From: Mucidula mucida
Taxonomy: Eukaryota; Basidiomycota; Agaricomycetes; Agaricales; Physalacriaceae
Direction: 5' to 3'
NCBI GenBank assembly: GCA_015501055.1
Contig: JADNYV010000038.1
Coordinates: forward strand, 62,001-126,000
DNA: 64,000 nucleotides
The notes under the pieces are model-generated. The model did no database searches and was not told the origin of the DNA. It saw only the letters and a list, made by a program, of their open reading frames with translations. Positions 33,617 to 43,375 of the stretch are shown in pieces (the stretch's first letter is position 1; each line of letters starts with the position of its first letter). A program made the position numbers and the translations under genes.

Positions 33617-34207
33617 GTGAGACTGATCAGCCTGCAGCTCCTTGGTGTCAAGCTCTTCTCCGTTTCTCCCTCAGAGATGTGCAATGAGCGGACTGCCTCA
33701 CGCCTTACAGCTCAAAATACGGCAAAGCGGAACGGACTCTCGGGTGAACATCTCGTTCAAGTTGCACAGCTTCAGCAACACTGGATGTACGGCTTGGAGG
33801 CACCCAAACACAAGCACAACTCGCATCTCAAGCTTCCTGCGGAGTCGGCATCGGGATCCAACAAGCTCTACAAGGCAACACCAACTGTATCTGATCTACT
33901 CAACCCACTTCCGGACGACCAGTCTCTTTGTGATACAGATCCGGATCCATTCGGTCTTCAAGCACTGCAGGATGGCCAAGAGGACAATGACGACGACCTT
34001 GACATCGCATTTCCAGAGCCGCACATCGTCCGCGGGGCTCCCCGTCTCCAGATCAAAGAGCTTGTGAGACTTGACGAGCCCAAGCTCCTGGCTCGATATG
34101 AGGGGTCCCCATCCGTTCCCAAAGCATTGGTCTCGCAGCGCAAGCAGACCCAGAAGGACGGGCAATGGGTCGAGGAACGGTGGGGGTTGGCGGACATCAA
34201 TTTTTAG
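33617..34207 (+). pseudogene. hAT transposase C-terminal remnant
   Basis: The open frame encodes PSEMCNERTASRLTAQNT, AKRNGLSGEHLVQVAQLQQHW and, towards the end, ARYEGSPSVPKALVSQRKQTQ. The M-C-N-E-R-x-A-S-x-x-T / N-T-x-K-R / L-V-x-x-A-Q-L pattern resembles the C-terminal dimerisation region of basidiomycete BED-type hAT transposases. The N-terminal catalytic part is missing, so this is a fragment. The intact start of a similar gene is at 63446. The family call is by motif recall and moderate. Confidence 0.42.
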
Positions 34208-34369
34208 ACGCTCCCGACGTTCCATACATGTTCTATACGTTCGATACATACATACATGTATGGAACTTCAATACGTATGATACAATAGGTACAATACATA
34301 CATCGAGCCCGGTAGTTCCGTTCAATACATACATCGCGAAATTAGTTCCATACCCTGGCCTATTCCAGC
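34208..34369. repeat. AT-rich tract with ATACAT words
   Basis: It contains repeated ATACAT and GTTC[AT]ATAC words and a 12-bp inverted pair GTTCCATACATG / CATGTATGGAAC. No gene. It directly abuts the MULE left end. Confidence 0.5.
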
Positions 34370-34535
34370 CAGTAAACACAATTGACCCAACACCCTTCCA
34401 AGCACGTGATCTAACACGTGCGCCGGCACTTGCCGCCGGTCCAGCCATTTCGCCCAAGTCCATCAACGTTGCGCTCACCATCGACGGCGGTGCCCGACCA
34501 CAACACCGACAATTTATTTCGGTAGATATACATGC
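34370..34535 (+). repeat. MULE left terminal inverted repeat
   Basis: It begins CAGTAAACACAATTGACCC and includes TTTATTTCGGTAGAT at its inner end. The complement is at 38135-38300. The long repeat length fits MULEs. Confidence 0.85.
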
Positions 34536-34696
34536 AAATACCCTATTTATACTGAAATAGACAGTAGTCAGTAGGGCAGAACGCACTTAGATTATCCATT
34601 TACTGTCCGACACTGCTATGTATTTCCTAATTCGGACCTTACCTTCTTTCCTTGTCCATCAGACGCGTTCTACAACTCGGTGCTATCATACTCCAA

Positions 34697-37600
34697 ATGG
34701 CAGTCCACACCCGAAGATGCAGCTCCTGTGGTCACACAAAAGAGATCACGACGGACAACTTTAAACCTGTATTCGGCTGAACGGGGGTAGAATTCGGTGC
34801 TACTTGTCGTGTCTGCCTCCAGAAGCGGGCCGCGAAGGCTTCGAATAAATCCGAAAAACACGTTCAGGATGAGAACCAAGGCCCACAGGACTCGGGTGAT
34901 CGCCTTAAGGCATCTCGAAAACCAAAAACTGATCAGGACGACACGTCTGACTTCGTGGGACTTGCGCCTCAGGCACTAGACGTGTTTCTTGATGCTATAG
35001 CGCATCTGAATGACAAGCCAGTGTTCTCACCTGTCATGACTGGATCTTTTGCTTCCGCAGATGGCAAGAATCAAGCTGATGCCCTGGCTAAGCAGATCTC
35101 TGAGGCCACCGGTTACCGATTCACGTATGTTCAGGCTTGCTGTTAATGTGTATGCTTATGAACTCATGATTTATAGATATCATTCGCGTCATGATCATAA
35201 AAACACCAATGTTACGCGCTTCTCATACAATTGTGCGCAACTGTGTACTCGTCAACACGCTCCGAAGAAGCATGCTCCGACCGGTAAACATCATGACAAG
35301 GACCGCATGGACTCCTTCGAATGCCATGGCTGGGTCACGATGTGGGTCTGTGCAGGATCTCAGATCTTGTTTGTGCGCTTTAATCACGCGTTGAATCATG
35401 TTCCCTACTTCTGTATTGATGTCCCGGATGATGTGCGCACATATGTTAAGAACAATCCACGCCTTCGGCCCAATCAGGTGAGTCTGAGGCAAAATCATTA
35501 TTCATGAAATTGATCTATTTTCAGCTATGGACTGAAATTCTCAAGGACTATGCGAAGCCGCAATTCTCATACAGGTTGATTTACTACTTGTGGGCCAGGC
35601 AACATCAAAGCGAATGGAAGCGCGATGAAGATGAGCTGAAATCAACTCGTATTCTCATTGATGAGTACAGTTGTGAAGCACCAGGACAATCGTATCATAT
35701 TCAGAACGTTCCAATGCCTGAAAAGGCCGACAATGGCTTTACTGCTGTTGCGTTTGTAACACCAAATGTTATTCGGAAGTGGGGCGGGAAAGTTTGCAAG
35801 ATTGCCATGGACTCTGCATGTAAGTTACTTGAGTAAATTTAACTATAATAGCTGCTAATGTGAACTCAGGGAATACAAACGGTGCTCGATACGAGCTGTA
35901 TGCCATTCTTGGCGAAGTGTACAGATCTGGATGCCCGTTGGGTTATCTTCTGATCCAGTCCAATAACGGAGAAGCAGGACAGAAGGAGAAGTATCTGCGG
36001 GCCCTCCTTGAGCACTTTAATAAGACTTGGGAGTTTCGACCAATTCAATCTCTCACGGACAAGGACATCGTTGAGATCAACACTTTCATTGCCGCACTTC
36101 CGGCCAAGCACCAACTCTGCTTCTGGCACTGCCTTCGCGCCATCAAGGTTCGACTTGCAACAACTGGTCGACATCCTGCCCATTACAATGTCGAAGAGGC
36201 ATTTCGCGAGTTCGATTGGATTGATCGGTCCTTTGTCCCCATCAATCAAGTCGCCGATCCTGCTTCAGTAAGTATCATTTCTTCATTTCAAGTATCTACC
36301 ATTAAACATATTCCTAGATTGATCTGTCAGTTGCTCAGCAAGCCCTTCCCTCCATTACATTTCGCATCGGTGGAAAGATTGTGAGCAAGGCACCGGAGCC
36401 ACTGAAACTTCGTATTCCCATCATTCAACCCTCTCCTGCTGCATCATCACCTAACGCCAGTCCCTCGACCTCCGAAGCTACATCTGAAACTGGAGGTCAG
36501 AACCAACAGCTCGAGAATTTTATTGACGGCATTGCTGACCTTGAGAATCCCGACGACTGGGATCAGGAAGATGGCCCGGATTGGCTATTTGAACCTGGCG
36601 AAAGCGTGTTTGCAAACAACAAAGGATACTGCTTCTGCCCACCTCCTCATCGCTCTCGCCTTCTGCATATATTTGCAAAGCACTTCTGTGAGCACCCCGC
36701 TCTTCCAGGTCGAGACAGCGAGTTGCGCACAGCACTCCAGATACGAAATGATGCTGTCCATGAGATGTATCAATTCTGTCATCAGCGCGGACTCAGAGAA
36801 GTGTGGGGATATATGTGGACATTGTGGTACTCACCCGAGAAGTGGAAACTATGGGCTCGCTCGACAACTCCGTATCTCTGCCGCCTTCGTACCACGATGA
36901 CAGTCGAGAACTTCTGGCGCCATCTCAAGCACGGTCCACTGCAGCACTTACACAATCCGCGACTCGATCAGCTCGTTTGGGTTCTGATCACAGATATCGG
37001 CCCACGCATTGAAGCGAAGATGGAGCGATGGGATGATGACTTTCGAGCTGGACGCTCTCGTGAGCTGACACCGCTTCAGAAAGCGTTCAAGGCTGAGTGG
37101 AAGAAGCTGGCAGAGGCGAAGATCAATGGATCTTACGAGACGAACATTGAGCAGTGGACTTGTTCGTGTGGACGACAGAAATACAGTCCTTACCTGCTTT
37201 GCAAGCATCTGGTACAGGCTGTCGAAGTTCCAGGTCCGCGGTTTTTCCAGGAAGTTGTTCGTCGCCGAGTTGCGCCATTTTATCGCCATCCGTTACTCAT
37301 TGCGAAGGGCGAAGCACCGTTTCCGGACCTGGATGAGTCTCAGAAGTCGATCAGGAACGGTGACGATCGTCCGATTACTGGAACAGCAATGGCAGCATCA
37401 CTTACGGCGCGTGGGTACGGAAAGCGCAAACATTCCGAACTCGATGGGCCGCATGACGAGCGACATCGACAAGTGGCTAGACCAGTACAAGGTACAGCTG
37501 ATGAACCAATCGTTATCTCTGGGAGCTCGTCTCCGATACATATGAGCGATGCTGAAGACGATGAAGTAAGTTCTTCTGATTTTTACACTGTTAATGTATA

Positions 37601-37920
37601 AGACTCACGGTATTTAGTATGAAGCAGCACGTGAAAGGGTCAGGAAACGAGCAGAAGAGCTGGAGCTAGCGGCGAAGATTATGCGAGAGCAGTGCGAGCT
37701 CGATTCCAAGATCTGGGTTAAGAGCATAGATAGGGAAAAGCGGGGCAACGACATCAGCCTGATGTTGAAGGATATCCGGGCCTTTGCGCCAAGTACCGGA
37801 GCAACAGGACCAGCAAAGAGGAGAAAAACATGGGCTACACCAGGAGACAAGGACTCGCAGAGATTCACAGCCAACACAATGGGATACCAAGCACCGCTTC
37901 CACAGGTGTCCCGGGAGTGA
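34697..37920 (+). CDS. MULE transposase with SWIM zinc finger (one in-frame TGA)
   Basis: Exons 34697-35124, 35177-35477, 35525-35819, 35870-36267, 36318-37565 and 37618-37920 keep phase through 991 codons. An N-terminal zinc finger (CSSCG ... CRVC) is followed by the MULE core: AFVTPNVIRKWGGKV, MDSAWNTNGARYELYA, GYLLIQSNN, then HQLCFWHCLRAIKVRL, containing the expected D and C-x-x-H elements. The SWIM domain reads WTCSCGRQKYSPYLLCKHLVQA, followed by a basic tail and a C-terminal coiled coil. The only defect is a TGA at 34778-34780 between the two cysteine pairs of the N-terminal finger, where an Arg codon (CGA) would be restored by one transition. The element therefore looks young but probably inactive unless translation reinitiates at a later ATG. 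Confidence 0.85.
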
Positions 37921-37996
37921 TGGCAGAGCTACAGTTGTCGAGATCTAGGAACAATCGGAGCAGAAGCGGTAGCGGAAGACGTAGGACAGCAGCGAA

Positions 37997-38048
37997 TGAC
38001 GCATTTCGACCTCCCGATCAAGGGAGATCGGGAGGTCGAAATGCGTCA
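37997..38048. repeat. Perfect 22-bp hairpin inside the MULE
   Basis: The arm TGACGCATTTCGACCTCCCG continues two more bases and is exactly complementary to 38027-38048, separated by the 8-nt loop CAAGGGAG. It sits between the transposase stop and the right terminal repeat. Confidence 0.9.
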
Positions 38049-38134
38049 CCCGCTGGGGGCTGTGGCACTGGTGGCAACATTAGTAACAGTACATGGATAA
38101 TCTAAATGTATTTCACCGGACTGAGCAAAGTCTA

Positions 38135-38300
38135 GCATGCACATCTACCGAAATAAATTGTCGGTGTTGTGGTCGGGCACCGCCGTCGATGGTGAGCGCG
38201 ACGTTGATGGACTTGGGCGAAATGGCTGGACCGGCGGCAAGTGCCGGCGCACGTGTTAGATCACGTGCTCGGAAGGGTGTTGGGTCAATTGCGTTTACTG
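38135..38300 (-). repeat. MULE right terminal inverted repeat
   Basis: The complement of 34370-34535, ending GTTTACTG at 38300. Few mismatches suggest recent activity. Confidence 0.85.
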
Positions 38301-38310
38301 TTCCGGCATA

Positions 38311-39638
38311 ATGCCGAGCCAAACTCTTCCCTCGCTCAAAGACATAAAACTCGATGCCGGTGGCTGCAGCGTTTGGTGTCTTCTCCTCTCGGCTGAGGCG
38401 GCAGCATCAAAAGAGCATGCCGCGAAGCCCAAATACCGAGATGAAGTTGTCGTCGTCCGCACTCTGGGATTTTTCCTTCTCGACTTCTGGAACCCTGGAC
38501 GCCAGCACTCTTTTGGCTTCAATCCCTATCAGAAACTCTGCGCTGAAATTGCGTCGTACTCCAAGGTCGAAAACGCGGCGATTGGAAGCCCAGCGGAGAC
38601 TGCCGCCCAACATGAGAAGGTTTGCCAATTGGGAGTTGACTATCTAAATTTCTCATGCGCGTATGTGAGTGAGTAGCTGGACGAGTTTGTGATAGTGTAC
38701 GAATAACCCTCTAGATGGTTCGGACGCTGAGCCTATACCCACACCGTTTGCGCTGTTCGAAGACATCACACCTCCGTCCTTTGACGAGGCGAAGGGAAGC
38801 ATTTCGGAGCGCATAAAAGAGGCTCTGCAAACAAAGAAAGACGCGAGAGACGCGGTTTGTTCGTCCAAAGCAAACCTTCCTGTCGCTTCTCAACTCCTTC
38901 CTAGGCTTTATTTCGCGACGGATACAGATGTGCGATAACAGGCCACTATGACATGACGTGGTTTGATACGTACCCAGAAATTCAAGAACGAGCTGGCTGC
39001 TTTACGGACATCACACAAAGCGCGCATCTATTCTCTGAGTCGGCTCAAGACGGGAGTAAGGTGACTATTTCGTGGCCTGTCGGTTCTTTGCTGATTATTC
39101 CTCCTACCTGTGGACAGCTTTTGCAATGCTCGAGAGATTTGGGCTTGGTGACCTGGTTCCACTTCTCGGTGGACAGGTTAATAGCCTCTGCAACATCCTT
39201 ACAATGTCATATACACTACACACTGCGTTCGACACATTTACTTGGTGGTTAGAAGAAGTTAAGAATGAGGCATCTCCTTTGTTAGTCACAGGAATGACAT
39301 TTACTAACTTACTAGTTCAGCCGAACACATATGATGTATGCGCTCGCGCGGAGACATTTTTCCATCTACTACACAAACCTCCCCGCCGTGTCGTTCTCAA
39401 GGTTGACCCCGCGGCTGTTGAATATTGTTTAGCAAACGGCCACCCGGTACCCGAGTTGCCTGATAGTCGTCTGATTGCTATCCGTGCCGCTTGCGCCCGT
39501 GTTGCCCACCTGTCGGGTGCTGCTGAGCATATCGAGGAAATCATCCGTGACCGCGAGACTACGACGGTGTTGGCAAACGATGGAGGTTCAGCAGACCTTC
39601 TTACCTCTCTCCTCCGCGCAGTTGATGTACGCGGTTAA
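38311..39638 (+). CDS. HNH-type nuclease-like protein, copy 1
   Basis: It starts MPSQTLPSLKDIKLDAGGCS and continues AAASKEHAAKP, LGFFLLDFWNPGRQHSFGFNPYQKL. After an intron region comes an acidic linker (PTPFALFEDITPPSFDEA). Then the HNH_2-like core: RDGYRCAITGHYD ... TQSAHLFSES, with Cys-x-x-x-Gly and Ala-His as metal or active-site elements. C-terminal blocks are MLERFGLGDLV, FDTFTWWLEEV, PNTYDVCA, RAACARVAHLSGAAEHIEEI. This is the layout of the agaricomycete 'HNH nuclease domain' family; role unknown. Firm introns are 38855-38904 and 39056-39117; one near 38650-38715 is less certain. The ATG is 10 bp from the MULE end, so its native promoter is displaced. An inverted copy lies at 58430-59593. 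Confidence 0.68.
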
Positions 39639-40018
39639 GGCGACAGTGACGTGAAATGACCTTAAGTCACTGGTCACTTACGTTCAGTATACGGGAACGG
39701 GTGCACATCATACGCAAGACGGCGAATATCCGCGCCTTGAATACAACTTGTCTTCGGCCAATCCACCAAGACAATTCATCTTTGCATCCTCCCTCAGGTC
39801 AAAAGGTCTCCATATAGTACCAAGCTAGCATGTCAAATCCTTCGGATGTATCCGCGGAAAGGTAAGGGACGGTAACCGTCGGTCTGCCTTTACGTTTCAG
39901 CCACAGAATGCTTCGCCGCCAACCTCCGCCCACGCAGCGCTTTTGAAATCCCCTCAGTGGCCCATACTGGCTCTCCGCTCACCTGTCCATAATCCAAGGA
40001 CCTCGAGTCTAAACGAAG
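39639..40018. other. Intergenic between HNH and wax-synthase-like genes
   Basis: No gene is seen. It should contain the promoter of the acyltransferase gene. Confidence 0.4.
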
Positions 40019-41338
40019 ATGGAGAGCAGCCACGAAAAGTTACATTTCAATGTGGTTACTATGTATGGGCTGCCAGGATTACTGTTGGCGGTCATTCAGG
40101 CCTCTGATCTGTCCAAAATTTGGCGCACCGTCTACTTTGCTGGACTCACCGCGGTGACTTATATGGCCTTCCACTCCCACGTCAGCACGGACCCAAAAAC
40201 CATTTACATTGTTGGATGCATACTGGCGGAGCAATGGCTTTCAAGCTTTCAACTGCTTTTCATTGTTAATCCTATCCAGGATTGCCGACACCGCACCGAC
40301 AAGGTGCATCCTTCTCAGTACCCCTTCTGGTATCGAGTTTTCTGGTGCATGTGTATGAGAGGAAGCATGCGGGGCATTGGATGGAACTGCCAGGTTTGTG
40401 TATCGTTCCATCCAGTACAGCTCTCGGCTTATTCCAACAACGTCGTTAGATCAAGAATGTACCCACGCCACCTACCGGATCGCGAACGTCGTTTGTATTG
40501 ACGCGTCTTTCACGCGTATTATTCTCCTTTGTAGTCATGGATATCGCGTCGATATTCTTCAGCTTCTTTCCGGAGGTGTTCTCTCCGTCGGCGTCTCAAA
40601 GCTTTGTATCTAAAGGCCCCGCTTTCGAGCATTTCATTGTGCTGGGGACTGCGATCGTAGCCATGAGCGGAATAAGCATGGTTTACAACACCGTCGCGAT
40701 TTTTGCGGTTGGAACGGGGCTACACGAACCTCAAGACTGGCCCGATGGCTTTGGCAGTATCTTTGATTCCTACACAATCCGGCGTTTCTGGGGGTGTGTA
40801 CTTCTTGTCTTCCGCTGTAGTCGTAAAGTCTGAGACGCGCTCCGTATAGGTCCACCTGGCATCAAAATATTACTCGTGTAAGCCTGTCTCTTCAGTTCCT
40901 CCCGGCATTTATTCAATGTGCTTGAAGCATGTCATGGGTTATGGCAAAGCGACGTCCATGGCTCTCGGGTTCAAACGGGGCTCAGTTCCGGCGTATATTA
41001 CCCTTCTTTTTGTTGGATTCATCGTTTCAGGCATTCTGCATTGTGGAGGGGACGCGATGTTTGGGTTGAACCGGTTCGGTCAATCCATGTACATTTTCTT
41101 TATTCAGGCGGCGGGCATCGCGTTCGAACAAGCCGTGATGCTCTTTGGATGGCGACTTGGCATCCGTCCCGGATTCTATGCAGGACGCTTGATAGGTTAC
41201 CTGTGGGTCCTACAATGGTTCAGGTTTACAGCTTCGGACTTCATAGACTCACAAATACGTGGCGGGGCTGGTCATCACGATATCGTGCCCGTGTCTGTCG
41301 TTCGTCCGTTGCTTCGCCTAGGTGGCGTAAATATATAA
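40019..41338 (+). CDS. Wax-synthase-like membrane O-acyltransferase
   Basis: Exons 40019-40393 and 40450-40793, then a third part from 40850, encode a multi-span membrane protein. Diagnostic blocks: MYGLPGLLLAVIQ, MRGIGWNCQ, IKNVPTPPTGSRTSFV, a tyrosine/phenylalanine-rich span (VVMDIASIFFSFFPEV), EPQDWPDGFGSIFDSYTIRRFWG, STWHQNITR, FIVSGILHCGGDAMFG (with the likely catalytic His) and IFFIQAAGIAFEQ. Relatives in fungi are often in secondary-metabolite clusters as acetyltransferases. Between STWHQNITR and YSMCLKHVMGYGKA the frame shifts at about 40877, relieved by one extra base. Without that, the protein would be cut before the catalytic His. A decayed paralog follows at 42010. Confidence 0.72.
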
Positions 41339-42009
41339 TGATACTGGTCTTTACCTCCCTTACTCGGGTTGAGACAACCGGTCTACGTCTTCTCTAGTCG
41401 ACATGCATTACCGTGTTCTGGCCGTGGTCGACGGTGCTTCAAAGTGATACAAATGTTGGCAACAAGTTAAAATCGCCGTGAACTTTACTGCGTGATGATT
41501 GCCTGGAAATCTTCACGAAGGCGCAGTGCATATCTGTCTTTGGCAAGGTAGAGTCGACTCGGATCTCACCAAGACCCTAGTTACTCAAGCGAACACGCTC
41601 TACCTCCACACTTGACGAGACTGAAACTAGCGCTCATCACGTCTGTCTCCCTCTGGCTTGTGCATCTCGCCAATTGTTCGAAAAGATGAACGTTGCTCCT
41701 AGAAGTAACAAATCTCCATTCAAATATCTTATCCTTTGTAGTCCCAAACCTTCTTCTATCTGTCATCCTCGCCGTGGACCCAGATATAAGTTGAAAGGCA
41801 CTATATTTTGTTGTGATAGTCGAGAACAACGCGAGACTATCTCGGAGATCGGAGATTGGAACCGAACGCGTGGTATAGACGCGCGCGATCATTCAGCTTA
41901 CTCCCAGTCATTCACCACGGTGTACTGGGGTAAGTCTGCTTCACCTATGGAGACGGACCATTGTACTGACAACACATAGAATATTATAGCTACTTACACG
42001 GGTGTCTAG
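41339..42009. other. Spacer between two acyltransferase copies
   Basis: Short ORFs on both strands lack family features. It may contain the degenerate 5' part of the second copy, but I could not align it. Confidence 0.3.
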
Positions 42010-43375
42010 ATTCTAACATATTTAGCCAATGGAATGACGTTTGTCGCATTCCAAAGTACGGCAGGCGATCCCAAGCACGACTTGTACGCGTTCCGGGGGT
42101 GCACGTTGGTGGAGCAAATGTGCAACGTTACTGCTCCTTGTCAAACATACCTAGAGTTTCGACATTGCTCTGACAAAATACACCTACCAGATACATTGGG
42201 TCCTGTGCACGAAGATCAACATTCACGGTATCGGGTGGATCTACCACGTTTGTTATTATAGCGTTTCCCTTGTCCAAAAGCAGTTTTCTTCTTCTGTGAA
42301 CCTGAGATATAAATTTCTTCAGGGCTTCTCCATACCATATAGGTATCTCTCTACACCTTCTAGGACCATCTTCGAGGATGAACGGTGAACGGAACTTGGC
42401 TGAGGCTGCCATCACCGAGCGATCTTGTCATCAGACAGTGCCCACGCCCACCTTCGATCGCGTCTTGCTTGCTCAATTCTCATTCGTTCAGCTACAATTT
42501 TGCGCAGACAGAGTCCTATTGACCTATATCTTAACTGGGTATGTACCCCCAGCGTGCACAAACAATTCAGTTTTTGTATCATTTAAAAAACAAAGTTATT
42601 CTGGACAAGGTTTTCGGGAAATGCTGTAATGTCTTTCAATTATCCTCCTAGCCCATGATAATTGATGCTCACAGGTCGGACAGTTACAGGAGTCGCGTAA
42701 GGCATTCGTCTTCAAGTTCAGACGCCTTATTCGGGCCTTGGGCAGTTATCTGTTCCCAATCTATGTGGCCCATCACCCTCACATATATTCTGCTACGCCC
42801 ACCCAATAGGACCTCCGAGTCATCGGTCAGCGGCCCATATAACCTTCTATCTGCATCGGACGCTATTAAGCCAGCCTCCTGGCCAGACAACTTTGGCACT
42901 ATATGGGCCGCACACAGCGTCGTCGGGTTTGGTGGGTAAGCATGCGGCGTCGACATCGCTGTCTGATTAAACTGAAAGCCGTTACAGGAGAACGTGGCAC
43001 CAAACCTTGACTCGAGCAAGCGCACGTATCGGCTTCTTTCTCGTGTCTTCTCACGTCATTGAGTAGCAAGGGCTTGCGTACGGAAAAGCTGCGTGTAGGG
43101 CCTTCGAACTCCAGCGCGGCTCCTTCTCAATTGTCAGTGGCGCATTTGTAGCATCTGCACTCCACCATTCTGGGGGATGATGCGATGTTTGGAACACGAA
43201 GATTGGGAGGATCAGTGCCTTTCTTCCTTGCGCAACCCTTCCGCATTGCCCTTCGCTAAATGCGTTGATCTCGCCGTATCGGCAGCGCCATTGGATATCT
43301 TTGGGTAGGTTATGTGGTTCAGCATTTCACCTGTACTCCTCATGGCTTCACAAACTCACAGCGATACCAAATATA
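42010..43375 (+). pseudogene. Wax-synthase-like paralog, decayed
   Basis: Scattered segments in three frames match the upstream gene in order. MTFVAFQSTAGDPKHDLYAFRGCTLVEQ corresponds to YMAFHSHVSTDPKTIYIVGCILAEQ. FRHCSDKIHLPD corresponds to CRHRTDKVHPSQ, PASWPDNFGTIWAAHSVVGFGG to PQDWPDGFGSIFDSYTIRRFWG, and GDDAMFGTRRLGG to GGDAMFGLNRFGQ. Many stops and shifts lie between them, so no product is expected. Confidence 0.65.

Larger units (their letters stand above)
34370..38300 (+). mobile_element. Mutator-like DNA transposon (MULE), 3.9 kb
   Basis: 166-bp terminal inverted repeats (34370-34535 and 38135-38300) start CAGTAAAC and differ at only a few positions. They enclose a six-exon transposase with MULE catalytic core and SWIM zinc finger, plus a perfect 22-bp hairpin. 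Flanks TTCCAGC (34363-34369) and TTCCGGC (38301-38307) may be an eroded target duplication, but 7 bp with one mismatch is short of the 8-11 bp usual for Mutator. Insertion lies 10 bp upstream of the HNH gene start. Confidence 0.85.

Noticed and set aside
34370..34535. Coding repeat, because both arms are open in one frame (34165-34560 + and 38113-38322 -)
   Set aside because: The arms are the MULE terminal inverted repeats; open frame over 166 bp is expected by chance at this base composition.
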